In this document: positions 35,241 through 45,068 of the stretch, one piece after another
How the letters are laid out: each line of letters opens with the position of its first letter
Position numbering within the stretch: the first letter of the stretch is position 1
Assembly: GCF_047324175.1 (NCBI RefSeq)
Contig: NZ_CP178732.1
Span: 5,904,091-5,968,090, forward strand
Length of the DNA: 64,000 nt
Direction: 5' to 3'
Origin: Acerihabitans sp015654925
GTDB taxonomy: Bacteria; Pseudomonadota; Gammaproteobacteria; Enterobacterales; Enterobacteriaceae
Made by a program: the position numbers and the translations under genes
Notes under the pieces: model-generated
Seen by the model: only the letters and a program-made list of their open reading frames with translations
Database searches by the model: none
What the model was told of the DNA's origin: nothing

Positions 35241-37436
35241 TTAGATATCCGTGGGATCGACATCCAGCGACCATTTCACTTTGCGCGCCTGGGTCAACGT
35301 ACCCACCAGCGGCAGGCTGGCCGCGACCAGGCGCTGTAATTGCCCGCGGGATGGATGCTGCAATAATAATTGCCAGCGGAATCGTCCGCTGCGTTTGGGT
35401 TGCAGCGCCGGGATTGGCCCCATCAACCACGTCGTGTCGTCGCGCAGCGGGCTGGCGTCAAGTAACTGGCGTAAACGCTCCAGAAATTGCATGGCCTGCT
35501 GGTTGTCATGATCCTCGGCGCGAAACAGAATATGGCTGGTGAACGGCGGCAACGAGACGGCCAGCCGTTCGGCGAGGGCCTGCTGCGCAAAAGCCATGTA
35601 CCCCTCATGCAGCAAAATTTGCAATAGGGGATGATCCGGATGATGGGTTTGCAAAAATACTTCGCCCTGTTTGCCGGCGCGGCCCGCCCGACCGGAGACC
35701 TGCGTATACAGCTGCGCGAATCGTTCCGCGGAGCGGAAATCGGCGGAAAACAGCGCTCCGTCCACATCAAGCAGCGAGACCAGCGTCACGTCGGGGAAAT
35801 GATGCCCTTTCGCCAGCATCTGCGTGCCGATTAAAATCCGGGCGCCGCCTTTATGCACTTGGGCCAGGTGATGCTCCAGCGCGCCTTTTCTTGCGGTGGT
35901 ATCGCGATCGATGCGGGTGATGGGCGTGGCGGGAAATAGCGCCGTCAGCGTCTCTTCAAGTTGTTCCGTCCCCTGGCCTACGGGCACCAGTTGGGTCGAG
36001 CCGCATTGGGGACACTGATGGGGTATCGGCCTTTGGCTGTCGCAGTGGTGGCAGCGCATCTGCCGCTGCTGCTGGTGGATGGTGTAATAATGATCGCAGC
36101 GCGGGCACTCGGCAATCCAGCCGCATTCATGGCACAGCAGGGCGGGCGCGAATCCGCGCCGGTTAAGGAACAGCATGACCTGATTGCCGGCATCGAGATG
36201 AGTGCGCATCTTGTGCAGCAGGGGCTGGGACATGCCGTTGGTCAGCGCCAGGCCCTTAAGATCCTGCAACTGCTGTGTCGGGGGGCGGGCGTTGCCGGCG
36301 CGTTTGCCAAGCGTCAGGTTGCGATATTTTTTTTGCTGCACGTTATAGAGGCTTTCCAGCGCGGGCGTCGCCGACCCCAGAATTATCGGGATATTTTCTT
36401 CACGCGCGCGAAATACCGCCAGATCGCGGGCATGGTAGCGCCAGCCCTCGTGCTGCTTATACGAACTGTCATGCTCTTCGTCGATAACGATAACGCCCAG
36501 CCGGGCAAAGGGGGTAAACAATGCCGAGCGGGTGCCGATAACAATGGCGGTTTCACCGCTGCGCGCTTTGAGCCAGACCGCCATCCGTTCGCTATCGTTA
36601 AGTGCGGAATGCAGCACCTCCACCGGCGCGTGGAAGCGTTCGCGAAAGCGGGCGATAGTCTGCGGGGTCAGGCCGATTTCGGGCACCAGAATGAGTGCCT
36701 GCTTCCCTTTGGCCAGAATATTTTCCAGAACCGTCAAATAAACTTCCGTTTTACCTGAACCCGTTACCCCGGCCAGTAGCCAGACGGCGAACTGCTCATC
36801 TTCGCTGCGGATTGCGCCTACGGCGGTGGCCTGTTCAGTGTTTAACCGTAACCTTTCACCCTCGACCCGGTAACTTTCCCGCCAGTCAATGCCGACCGGC
36901 CGGCTGGCGCGTAAATCACATAGCCCTTTGGCGCGCAGGGCCTGTAAAGCGCTTTCGGCCAGGTCTTGTTCCGCGACCTGGTGGCGATAAACCGGGCCCT
37001 GCTGCAAGGCGGCCAATGCCTGTTGCTGCTTGGGCGCGCGTTTAAGGGTATCAAGCAGCGTGGCGCGCCCTTGTTCGGTGGCAAACCATGACCATAACGG
37101 GGCCATTTCGGCGGCCTTGCCCTGGCGGATTAATACCGGCAGCGCATGAAACAGCACTTCACCGACCGGGTAATGGTAATACCCGATAGCCCAGTTCAAA
37201 ATACGCCACAGGCTATCCGGAAACAGCGAGCGTTCGTCGATAACGTCTTTTACCGTCTTGAGTTTATCCGGCGACAATTCGCTTTGGGCGCTGATGCCGG
37301 TGACGATGCCGATGGCATGGCGTTGACCGAACGGAACGCGTACGCGCCCGCCGACGGCGGGGCGCATGTGCTCGGGCAACAGGTAGTCGAACGTGCGTGC
37401 CAATGGCACCGGTAACGCAACGTGAACAACAGGCAT
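35241..37436 (-). CDS. priA: primosomal replication protein N' (PriA helicase)
   Basis: 731 residues (E. coli 732). N-terminal 3'-DNA-binding domain starting MPVVHVALPVPLARTFDYLL; Walker A GVTGSGKT at 223-230, DEEH box in VIDEEHDSSYK, and a zinc region with eight Cys in four CxxC pairs (LCHEC, ECPRC, RCHHC, QCPQC). It restarts stalled replication forks. Divergent from rpmE. Confidence 0.98.
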   Translation of the reverse strand: MPVVHVALPVPLARTFDYLLPEHMRPAVGGRVRVPFGQRHAIGIVTGISAQSELSPDKLKTVKDVIDERSLFPDSLWRILNWAIGYYHYPVGEVLFHALPVLIRQGKAAEMAPLWSWFATEQGRATLLDTLKRAPKQQQALAALQQGPVYRHQVAEQDLAESALQALRAKGLCDLRASRPVGIDWRESYRVEGERLRLNTEQATAVGAIRSEDEQFAVWLLAGVTGSGKTEVYLTVLENILAKGKQALILVPEIGLTPQTIARFRERFHAPVEVLHSALNDSERMAVWLKARSGETAIVIGTRSALFTPFARLGVIVIDEEHDSSYKQHEGWRYHARDLAVFRAREENIPIILGSATPALESLYNVQQKKYRNLTLGKRAGNARPPTQQLQDLKGLALTNGMSQPLLHKMRTHLDAGNQVMLFLNRRGFAPALLCHECGWIAECPRCDHYYTIHQQQRQMRCHHCDSQRPIPHQCPQCGSTQLVPVGQGTEQLEETLTALFPATPITRIDRDTTARKGALEHHLAQVHKGGARILIGTQMLAKGHHFPDVTLVSLLDVDGALFSADFRSAERFAQLYTQVSGRAGRAGKQGEVFLQTHHPDHPLLQILLHEGYMAFAQQALAERLAVSLPPFTSHILFRAEDHDNQQAMQFLERLRQLLDASPLRDDTTWLMGPIPALQPKRSGRFRWQLLLQHPSRGQLQRLVAASLPLVGTLTQARKVKWSLDVDPTDI

Positions 37437-37638
37437 CGGGGCATCCAGAGTGAAAAAATTGCGCTGATAGTGTACACTGTGTGGTTCTCAATGCACGGAT
37501 GTGTTTGCAAATGTCGGCGGCATTCTGTATGATTCGCCGCCTTTGATGTCATCCGGCATTAGAGAAACTCAACTCCATTCGCGTGGTGTCCGGCGGAAGA
37601 AGACTGGATAGCGACGCGGCCTTACGCAGAGGTTTTCC

Positions 37639-37854
37639 ATGAAAAAAGATATCCATCCGAAATACGTAGAAATTACTGCAACCTGTTCTTGCGGTAACAT
37701 CATCAAGACCCATTCTACTCTGGGCCACGACCTGACCCTGGACGTTTGCGGCGCATGTCACCCGTTCTATACCGGTAAACAGCGTGTTGCTGACACCGGC
37801 GGACGTGTTGATCGCTTCAACAAGCGTTTCAGCATTCCGGGTGCCAAAAAATAA
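37639..37854 (+). CDS. rpmE: 50S ribosomal protein L31 (zinc form)
   Basis: 71 residues. Zinc ligands Cys16, Cys18, Cys37, Cys40 (TCSCGN and DVCGACH) mark the C+ form, distinct from the zinc-free YkgM/RpmE2 type. Part of an intersubunit bridge. Own promoter, divergent from priA, own terminator. Confidence 0.98.
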   Translation: MKKDIHPKYVEITATCSCGNIIKTHSTLGHDLTLDVCGACHPFYTGKQRVADTGGRVDRFNKRFSIPGAKK

Positions 37855-37929
37855 TTGTCATGCCGAAGAAACAACGGGCGCCGTGAGTGCCTGTTGTTAT
37901 TTAAAGCTATTTGAAGCTATTTGATAAAG

Positions 37930-37959
37930 CCCTGGCCAAAAACCGGGGTTTTGTTTTTT
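37930..37959 (+). terminator. rpmE terminator
   Basis: CCCTGG / CCGGGG (one G-U) with loop CCAAAAA, followed by TTTTGTTTTTT. Confidence 0.8.
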
Positions 37960-38495
37960 ATCAAGCATCTTTCCCCAGTAGAAATAGCAACGGCAACGCC
38001 AATATTGGTATTATTCCTTAATCATCGTTTGATAAAATCAACATACCCTCTAAACAACGTCCCCATACAATGATAAAGCCAGCGACAGCAACAGCGGACA
38101 GCTTAAGGCCGGGCGCGGCTATTCATCCCCGGCTATTGGTGCAGCGCATAACCTGCTTAGAAATTAATTCTTAAATAATTATATCCAATACATTAAAAAA
38201 GGCTTTTATTTTTCCCATGGATATAATAATTAACGCTGACAGTACCGGGCGTTTTTTATTAAAAAGTAGTTTCCCATAATGATCTATTTCTTTATATTAA
38301 CGGTTGAGCCGGCGGCGTTCTCTATTTTTATTTAAGTGTCACTATGAATGATAACTGCATGAATATATTCAGGCTCAATTAGGTATCAAGCTGTGCCTTA
38401 CGCGCCCATAACGCGGCGCCGGGGTTCGCCATAGGGGGATACGCGGATCGGACATACAGGCTTTTCAGCTTTATTCGCAATAACAGGATATTTTA
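37960..38495. other. AT-rich non-coding stretch at the start of the accessory segment
   Basis: About 530 bp with no gene. It is markedly richer in A and T than the surrounding core genes, especially 38150-38390, which suggests acquired or silenced DNA. It should contain the promoter of the small ORF at 38496. No repeats, IS ends or tRNA seen. Confidence 0.5.
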
Positions 38496-38894
38496 ATGAC
38501 CCGGCAAATTCAAATCCACTACCCGATCGGGCGTGGCGCCATGCGGCATGACGGCAGCCCCACCCACTCCACCGCGCCCCGGTCCGCCTATGCAGCGGCG
38601 CATACCCGGCCAAAAAGGTATCGGGTCGAGGAAAAAAATGGACTTGCCGCTTATGCCGATAAAACGCTGAAAAAACGCGTCGGCGTTTTGCCCTACGATG
38701 CCCGCATTAGCTGGTCAGCCAATAAAAACCAATTTTCCATCACCCGCCGGGGACGGCTCTATGGCTGCGTGACATTAATGGACGACATCAAGGGGTCGGA
38801 CGCCATGGTTAGGGGGCGCAGCGTCTGGGTGCTGGCCGACAGGAATAATCTGAAACAGGAAGACGCTAAGTTGGAACAGCCGCCGGCAGGTTGA
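38496..38894 (+). CDS. orphan hypothetical protein, 132 residues
   Basis: I do not recognise this protein. ATG is preceded by AGGAT at a good distance. The first 40 residues are rich in Ser, Pro, Ala, His and Arg (possibly disordered); the rest is basic with KRVGVLPYDARISWSANKNQ and GRSVWVLADRNNLKQED. No signal peptide or membrane segment. It converges with the F-box/ankyrin gene, 33 bp between stops, in an AT-rich accessory segment. The opposite strand also has an overlapping short frame, so it could be spurious. Confidence 0.45.
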   Translation: MTRQIQIHYPIGRGAMRHDGSPTHSTAPRSAYAAAHTRPKRYRVEEKNGLAAYADKTLKKRVGVLPYDARISWSANKNQFSITRRGRLYGCVTLMDDIKGSDAMVRGRSVWVLADRNNLKQEDAKLEQPPAG

Positions 38895-38927
38895 CCGCGC
38901 CCGTTGATTTGGACCAGCCATAAACCG

Positions 38928-40646
38928 CTATGCCGAACCGCAATGCCCGGCTGACTCGTCGTGAGCGGTCCCGTTTTGACTGCCACGCAGCCCGCATGTC
39001 CGCTGAATCATCCTGATGGTTTGCTTATGGCCGCTAAGCCTTGCGTAATATAACGCCGTGCGATGGTAATTATCCGTAGCGTCAATATCCATGGCCGGCA
39101 TACCCAGCAACTGCTCAACCGTCCCGGTAAACCCATTTATCGCCGCGCAATGCAGTGCGGTCCAGCCATCTGCCTCACGGGCGTTAATATCGATTCCCGG
39201 CATGGCCAGAAGCTGGCCTACCAACCGATCATGCCCCTTGATGGCGGCAAAATGCAGCGCAATCCAGCCTTCTTGCTGGGCGGCATTGACATTTATGCCG
39301 GGCAACTGCAGCAGTCGCAGCGCAATTGCCCAATGTTCACCGGTAATAGCGCAAAGCAGCGGGGTCCAACCCTCGCCATCAGCGATATTACAGGCGAGAT
39401 CCGGCCGGTCCAACAAATAATTGGCCATGCCGATGTGACCCTCTTTTATGGCATAAATCAAGGGGGTCCGGTGATGGGGACCCACCGCGTTAACGTTAAT
39501 CCCGGGTATTTGCAGCAGCAGGTTTGCCGCTTTCGCCCCCCGGCTCAGGGCGGCTAAATGCAAGGCCGTTTGTCCGGTGGCATCAACGATATTGACATCG
39601 ATGCCGGTCGCGACGAGTAACCGCCTGATCATGGGCATAAATTCGTCTGAAACCGCATAGTGCAGGGGCGGGCTCCCCCATCTATCCAGCGCGTTAACAT
39701 CGATGCCCGGTGTCCCCAGCAATTTTTCCAACGCCGGTGTGCGACCGGAACAAACGGCATAGTGCAAGGGGGAGGAGCCATCGCGATCGCGGGCATTCAG
39801 ATCAAGCCCCTGCGCCGTGAGTATTATTTCGAGCATATCCATTTGGCCGTTCAAGGCGGCGTAGTGCAAGGCCGTCATGCCGGCGTGGTCGGGCGCGTTG
39901 GGGTCAATGACCGGGATCTCCAGCAATCGCCTTAGTATCGCCTTATGGCCCCCCTGGATTGCGCAATGCATAACGTTCGACCCGTTGGCATTTTGCGCGG
40001 CGACATCAAGCGCGGATTCGCTGAGAAGGCGGCTCAATATCTGCGCCTGGCCATGAATAACGGCATAATGCAGCGCGCAAAAACCATAGCGATCGGCGGC
40101 ATTGATATTGACGCCGGGCAGCTTAAGCAGTTTGTCGACTACGGCCACATGTTTATATCTGACGGCTACAATTAACAGCGTCCGACCACTTTTGGGATCG
40201 ATAAGCTGGTTCAGTTCCCCAAGGCGATCGCGGCAAAAATGGAAAATCTGCCGATTACCCAAGCGGATTTGCCGAAAAATTTGTTGCCGGACCTGTGCGC
40301 CATCGCGTCGTTTAAACACATAACGCGCTTGCTGCCCGGCGACAGCGCCCAATGATTCAACCGCCATCAGCTCGGCTAAATCCAGATGAGCGAAAATGTT
40401 GGCGAACATTTCCGCCGGCAGGGATAATAAACCCCTAGGCGAGGGCGACGCCGGGCCGCGCCCATCCGGGGGGCGACGGCCTTTGGCGGCGTTCGCGGTT
40501 ACCATGGCCGGGGATAATGGGCAATTACTCGCCGATTTCAGGCGTTGATGCGCATGAAATAATGGAGGCGCGGGCAGATATGAGTGTCCGGGTTTGCACA
40601 GTGAAGTCATGAAGCCATGGAGAGAGGGGGAGAATAGTGGGTTCAT
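38928..40646 (-). CDS. F-box-like / ankyrin-repeat protein, candidate host-directed effector
   Basis: 572 residues from ATG 40646, which has the best ribosome site (GGCAGG); in-frame ATG 40679 and TTG 40721 are alternatives. Residues 73-114 read LLSLPAEMFANIFAHLDLAEL and onward, fitting the F-box pattern LPxEhhxxIhxxLxxxxL that recruits SKP1 in eukaryotes. Twelve ankyrin repeats follow (about 153-550), many with PGINVNA-x-D-x-x-GxTALHYA. This F-box-then-ankyrin layout is that of Legionella AnkB. No signal peptide, so if exported it would need a type III or similar system. It lies between rpmE and metJ, on the metJ strand, where E. coli has yiiX. The function is inferred. Confidence 0.8.
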   Translation of the reverse strand: MNPLFSPSLHGFMTSLCKPGHSYLPAPPLFHAHQRLKSASNCPLSPAMVTANAAKGRRPPDGRGPASPSPRGLLSLPAEMFANIFAHLDLAELMAVESLGAVAGQQARYVFKRRDGAQVRQQIFRQIRLGNRQIFHFCRDRLGELNQLIDPKSGRTLLIVAVRYKHVAVVDKLLKLPGVNINAADRYGFCALHYAVIHGQAQILSRLLSESALDVAAQNANGSNVMHCAIQGGHKAILRRLLEIPVIDPNAPDHAGMTALHYAALNGQMDMLEIILTAQGLDLNARDRDGSSPLHYAVCSGRTPALEKLLGTPGIDVNALDRWGSPPLHYAVSDEFMPMIRRLLVATGIDVNIVDATGQTALHLAALSRGAKAANLLLQIPGINVNAVGPHHRTPLIYAIKEGHIGMANYLLDRPDLACNIADGEGWTPLLCAITGEHWAIALRLLQLPGINVNAAQQEGWIALHFAAIKGHDRLVGQLLAMPGIDINAREADGWTALHCAAINGFTGTVEQLLGMPAMDIDATDNYHRTALYYARLSGHKQTIRMIQRTCGLRGSQNGTAHDESAGHCGSA

Positions 40647-40755
40647 CGCAAAAGCCTGCCAGGGGTAATGGCTGTTCATGATAGCCGCAGGGAAACGGCG
40701 ATGACCATACTTTCCCCTCAAAAACGCCGTTTAAATAGTGTTTAACGGCATAACC

Positions 40756-40770
40756 GCTGCCAATGGCAGC
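40756..40770 (-). repeat. small hairpin metJ-ankyrin gap
   Basis: GCTGCC-AAT-GGCAGC, a 6-bp stem without a T-run, so it is not a convincing terminator between metJ and the ankyrin gene. Confidence 0.4.
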
Positions 40771-40822
40771 AGCGCGGGCCGTGATAACTTCCCGTTCGCG
40801 CCACTTCCATTTTCGTCGGTTT

Positions 40823-41140
40823 TTAGTATTCCCAGGTTTCCGGATCGATGCCCATTTCGCGCATCATCTCCTTGGCCACTTCAGGAATTTCATCGCTGCG
40901 TTCTTTACGCAGATCGTTATCATCAGGTAGCGGCTGACCGGTAAAAGCATGCAAGAACGCTTCGCAAAGCAGCTCGCTGTTAGTGGCATGGCGCAAATTA
41001 TTGACCTGCCGCCGGGTTCGTTCGTCGGTAAGGATCTTCAGAACCTTCAGCGGAATGGATACCGTAATTTTTTTTACCTGCTCACTTTTTTTACCATGTT
41101 CAGCATAAGGGCTGACATATTCGCCTTTCCATTCCGCCAT
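40823..41140 (-). CDS. metJ: methionine repressor MetJ
   Basis: 105 residues from ATG 41140 (MAEWKGEYVSPYAEHGKKSE). Ribbon-helix-helix protein: the DNA-contact strand KKITVSIPLKVLK is unchanged from E. coli. With S-adenosylmethionine as co-repressor it binds Met boxes. Divergent from metBL. The next gene on its strand is the F-box/ankyrin gene, with no T-run terminator seen between them. Confidence 0.97.
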   Translation of the reverse strand: MAEWKGEYVSPYAEHGKKSEQVKKITVSIPLKVLKILTDERTRRQVNNLRHATNSELLCEAFLHAFTGQPLPDDNDLRKERSDEIPEVAKEMMREMGIDPETWEY

Positions 41141-41381
41141 GGGATACCTTAATGTTCTCATTAAATGAATATAATATGCTAAAAACGAGCTGATTATGCC
41201 GTAACTGCATCTTTCCCACTACTTAATGCCCGCGTATTTTGCGATTTATAAACTTTTCGTATCGCTCCGCTCTCGACCCGGCCGTTCGGTAGGGGTAAAA
41301 GTGGATTAGATTTTAACACCTAAAACCCTCATAATTTTAGCTGTTATTAATGCATTGCTCAATCTATACGCAAAGAAGTTT

Positions 41382-41405
41382 AGATGTCCAGATGTATTGA
41401 CGTCT
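41382..41405 (+). promoter_or_regulatory. tandem Met boxes, metJ/metB
   Basis: Three adjoining 8-mers AGATGTCC, AGATGTAT, TGACGTCT match the consensus AGACGTCT at 6, 6 and 7 positions. They lie 60 bp upstream of the metB ATG and can serve divergent metJ as well. Confidence 0.88.
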
Positions 41406-41464
41406 ATCTCTGGGCGGTTTACTCTTTCACCTCCACTCTTCAGCAACAGTCAGGATGCGAGTAC

Positions 41465-42625
41465 ATGACGCGCAAGCAGGCCACCATTGCAGTTCGCAGC
41501 GGGTTGAATAATGATGAACAGTTCGGCTGCGTCGTTCCCCCGATTACGCTTTCCAGCACCTATAATTTTACCGATTTTAATCAGCCACGGGCCCATGATT
41601 ATTCCCGGCGCGGTAATCCGACCCGCGATGTTGTGCAGCGCGCGCTGGCGGAATTGGAAGGCGGCGCGGGGGCGGTCATGACCAGCAGCGGCATGTCGGC
41701 GATTCATTTGGTCTGCACCGTCTTTTTGCAACCCGGCGATCTGCTGGTGGCCCCCCATGATTGTTACGGCGGCAGCTATCGCCTATTCGATAGCTTGAGT
41801 AAACGCGGCGCGTACCGGGTCAAGTTCGTTGACCAGGGCGATGACGCGGCGTTACGGGCGGCGCTGGACGAAAATCCCAAACTGGTACTGATTGAAACGC
41901 CCAGCAATCCGCTACTGCGGGTGGTGGATATCGCCGCGATTTGCCAGGCGGCCCATCAAAAAGGCGCTATTTGCGTGGTGGATAATACGTTTATGAGCCC
42001 GGCGTTACAGCAGCCGCTGCTATTGGGCGCCGATTTGGTGGTGCATTCCTGTACCAAATATCTCAATGGCCATTCAGATGTGGTCGCCGGCACGGTAATT
42101 GCCAAAGATGACGCCCTGGCCACGGAGCTCGCGTGGTGGGCCAATAATATCGGCGTAACCGGCTCGGCGTTCGATAGCTATCTGTTATTACGCGGCATTC
42201 GCACGCTTGCGCCGCGTATCCGGCAGCAGCAAAGCAATGCCGGGGACATTGTGACGTATTTACAGCAACAACCCCTGGTGAAAAAGCTGTATTATCCTGG
42301 CCTGCCGGAAAACCCCGGCCATGACATTGCCTGCCGCCAGCAAAAGGGGTTCGGCGCCATGCTGAGCTTCGAACTAAACGGGGATGAATCCGTGCTGCGC
42401 CGTTTTCTCGCCAGCCTGGAGCTGTTTACCCTGGCCGAATCCCTGGGCGGTGTAGAAAGCCTGATATCTCACGCCGCCACCATGACCCATGCGGGCATGG
42501 CGCCTGAAGCGCGCGCCGCCGCGGGCATCTCCGAGACGTTATTACGGCTATCGGTGGGTATCGAGGACAGTGAAGATTTAATTGCCGATCTGGAACAGGC
42601 TTTCCAGGCGGCGGTGAAGAGGTAA
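41465..42625 (+). CDS. metB: cystathionine gamma-synthase
   Basis: 386 residues from ATG 41465 (MTRKQATIAVRSGLNNDEQF). The longer frame from 41384 runs through the Met boxes and is rejected. The PLP-binding Lys is in HSCTKYLNGHSDVVAG. It joins O-succinylhomoserine and cysteine. metL starts 2 bp after the stop. Confidence 0.98.
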   Translation: MTRKQATIAVRSGLNNDEQFGCVVPPITLSSTYNFTDFNQPRAHDYSRRGNPTRDVVQRALAELEGGAGAVMTSSGMSAIHLVCTVFLQPGDLLVAPHDCYGGSYRLFDSLSKRGAYRVKFVDQGDDAALRAALDENPKLVLIETPSNPLLRVVDIAAICQAAHQKGAICVVDNTFMSPALQQPLLLGADLVVHSCTKYLNGHSDVVAGTVIAKDDALATELAWWANNIGVTGSAFDSYLLLRGIRTLAPRIRQQQSNAGDIVTYLQQQPLVKKLYYPGLPENPGHDIACRQQKGFGAMLSFELNGDESVLRRFLASLELFTLAESLGGVESLISHAATMTHAGMAPEARAAAGISETLLRLSVGIEDSEDLIADLEQAFQAAVKR

Positions 42626-42627
42626 GT

Positions 42628-45063
42628 ATGAGTTCTCTTGGAGCAACGGTACGCTTGACCGGCAGGCAACTGCATAAATTTGGCGGCAGCAGCTTGGCCG
42701 ATGTGAAGTGCTACCAACGGGTAGCCGGCATCATGGCCGAATATAGCCATCCCGGCGATCTCATGGTGGTTTCCGCTGCGGGCACCACAACCAACCAGCT
42801 TATCAGCTGGCTGAAGCTTAGTCAGACCGATCGTCTTTCCGCGCATCAGGTCCAGCAGACTTTACGCCGTTATCAGCATCAATTGTTCTGCGGCTTGTTA
42901 TCGCCCGAATTGGCGGAGCAAATGATGGCGGAGTTTGTGGCGGATCTGGAACGGCTGGCGGTGCTGCTGGACGGTCAAATCACCGATGCCGTATATGCCG
43001 AAGTGGTGGGCCATGGCGAAATCTGGTCGGCGCGGTTAATGGCGGCGGTGCTCAACCGGCAGGATATCGACGCGATCTGGCTGGATGCCCGCGATTTCCT
43101 GCGGGCGGAACACGCAGCCCAACCCCAGGTAGATGAAGGCCGCTCCTGGCCGTTATTACAGCAACTATTAACCCAATATCCCAATAAGCGCCTGGTGGTT
43201 ACCGGTTTTATTTGCCGTAACCAGGCGGGGGAAACCGTATTGCTGGGGCGTAACGGCAGCGATTATTCCGCTACCCAAATCGGCGCATTGGCCGGCGTGG
43301 CGCGCGTGACCATATGGAGTGACGTGGCCGGGGTCTACAGCGCCGATCCGCGTAAAGTGAAAGATGCCTGTTTGTTGCCCCTGCTGCGGCTGGATGAAGC
43401 CAGCGAGCTGGCGCGCCTGGCCGCGCCGGTATTGCATACCCGCACGTTGCAACCGGTGTCCGGCAGCAACATTGATTTATTGTTGCGCTGCAGCTATCAG
43501 CCCGAGCAGGGTTCGACCCGGATTGAAAGGGTGCTGGCGTCGGGAACCGGGGCGAAAATCGTCACCAGCCACGATGACGTCTGCCTGATCGAACTTACCG
43601 TGGCGGCGCAGCATGATTTCAACCTCGCGCAAAAAGAACTCGAACTGGCGTTAAAGCGCGCGCAGATCAAACCCTTGGCCGTGGGCGCCCATCGGGATCG
43701 GCGGCTGCTGCAACTGTGCTATACCTCCGAGGTGGTCAACAGTGTCTTCCAGATCCTGCAACAGGCGGATCTGCCGGGGCAATTGCACTTGCGTGAGGGC
43801 TTGGTGCTGGTCGCGATGGTCGGCGCGGGCGTGGCGAAAAATCCGCTGCACTGCCACCGTTTTTACCAGCAATTGAAGTATCAGCCGGTCGAATTTTTCT
43901 GGCAAGCGGAAGACGGCATCAGCCTGGTGGCGGTGTTGCGGGTCGGCCCCACCGAACATGTGGTGCAGGGATTACACACATCGCTGTTCCGGGCTGAAAA
44001 ACGTATCGGCCTGATTTTATTTGGCAAGGGCAATATCGGGTCGCGCTGGCTGGAGCTCTTTGCCCGGGAACAAGAGAGCCTCTCGGCGCGCACCGGTTTT
44101 GAATTTATTCTGAGCGGCGTGGTTGACAGTCGCCGCAGCCTGCTCAGCTACGAGGGACTAAACGCCAGCCGGGCGCTGGCCTTCTTTGGGGACGAGGCCA
44201 TCGAGCAGGAGCCGGAAGACCTGTTTTTGTGGATGCGCGCGCATCCCTATGACGATTTAGTGGTACTGGACGTTACCGCCAGCGAGACCCTGGCCGACCA
44301 GTATCTGGATTTTGCCAGCTATGGTTTTCATGTGATCAGCGCCAACAAGCTGGCGGGGGCCTCCGGCGGCGACAACTACCGGCAAATCCGCGATGCTTTC
44401 GCCAAAACCGGCCGCCATTGGTTATATAACGCCACCGTGGGGGCCGGACTGCCGGTAAACCATACGGTGCGCGATTTGCGCGATAGCGGTGATAGCATTC
44501 TGTCCATCAGCGGCATTTTTTCCGGCACGCTGTCATGGCTGTTTTTACAGTTCGACGGCACGGTTCCCTTTACCGAACTGGTGGAGCAGGCCTGGCAGCA
44601 GGGACTCACCGAACCCGATCCCCGCGTGGATTTATCGGGGCAGGATGTGATGCGTAAATTAGTGATCCTGGCGCGGGAAGCGGGCTATGAAATCGAACCG
44701 AACCAGGTGCGGGTGGAGTCGCTGGTTTCGCCGGACAGCGTGCTGGGATCGGTGGATCAATTCTTCGAAGACGGCGAGGCGCTGAATCAACAAATGGTGC
44801 AGCGCCTGGAAGCGGCCAATGAAATGGGGCTGGTGTTGCGCTACGTCGCGCGGTTCGACGCGAACGGTAAAGCGCGGGTCGGCGTCGAGGCCGTCAGGCA
44901 GGAGCATCCGCTCGCATCCTTGTTGCCATGCGATAATGTTTTTGCCATCGAAAGCCGTTGGTACCGTGATAATCCGCTGGTGATACGCGGCCCGGGTGCG
45001 GGAAGGGACGTTACCGCCGGTGCGATACAATCCGACTTGAACCGACTGGCACAATTGTTGTAA
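42628..45063 (+). CDS. metL: bifunctional aspartokinase II / homoserine dehydrogenase II
   Basis: 811 residues (E. coli 810). N-terminal kinase with KFGGSSLADVK and GRNGSDYSATQIGALAG; central ACT-like region; C-terminal homoserine dehydrogenase from about residue 455 (GLILFGKGNIGSRWLE, SANKLAGA). First and third steps from aspartate towards methionine. Translationally close to metB, both under the Met boxes. Confidence 0.97.
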   Translation: MSSLGATVRLTGRQLHKFGGSSLADVKCYQRVAGIMAEYSHPGDLMVVSAAGTTTNQLISWLKLSQTDRLSAHQVQQTLRRYQHQLFCGLLSPELAEQMMAEFVADLERLAVLLDGQITDAVYAEVVGHGEIWSARLMAAVLNRQDIDAIWLDARDFLRAEHAAQPQVDEGRSWPLLQQLLTQYPNKRLVVTGFICRNQAGETVLLGRNGSDYSATQIGALAGVARVTIWSDVAGVYSADPRKVKDACLLPLLRLDEASELARLAAPVLHTRTLQPVSGSNIDLLLRCSYQPEQGSTRIERVLASGTGAKIVTSHDDVCLIELTVAAQHDFNLAQKELELALKRAQIKPLAVGAHRDRRLLQLCYTSEVVNSVFQILQQADLPGQLHLREGLVLVAMVGAGVAKNPLHCHRFYQQLKYQPVEFFWQAEDGISLVAVLRVGPTEHVVQGLHTSLFRAEKRIGLILFGKGNIGSRWLELFAREQESLSARTGFEFILSGVVDSRRSLLSYEGLNASRALAFFGDEAIEQEPEDLFLWMRAHPYDDLVVLDVTASETLADQYLDFASYGFHVISANKLAGASGGDNYRQIRDAFAKTGRHWLYNATVGAGLPVNHTVRDLRDSGDSILSISGIFSGTLSWLFLQFDGTVPFTELVEQAWQQGLTEPDPRVDLSGQDVMRKLVILAREAGYEIEPNQVRVESLVSPDSVLGSVDQFFEDGEALNQQMVQRLEAANEMGLVLRYVARFDANGKARVGVEAVRQEHPLASLLPCDNVFAIESRWYRDNPLVIRGPGAGRDVTAGAIQSDLNRLAQLL

Positions 45064-45068
45064 TACTC

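Noticed and set aside
35140..35430. 96-residue ORF overlapping the end of priA
   Set aside because: Wrong frame of priA extended into the gap; no support.
38997..40190. Regularly spaced similar segments resembling a repeat array
   Set aside because: They are degenerate ankyrin codon repeats of about 100 bp, not identical direct repeats with spacers, so not CRISPR.
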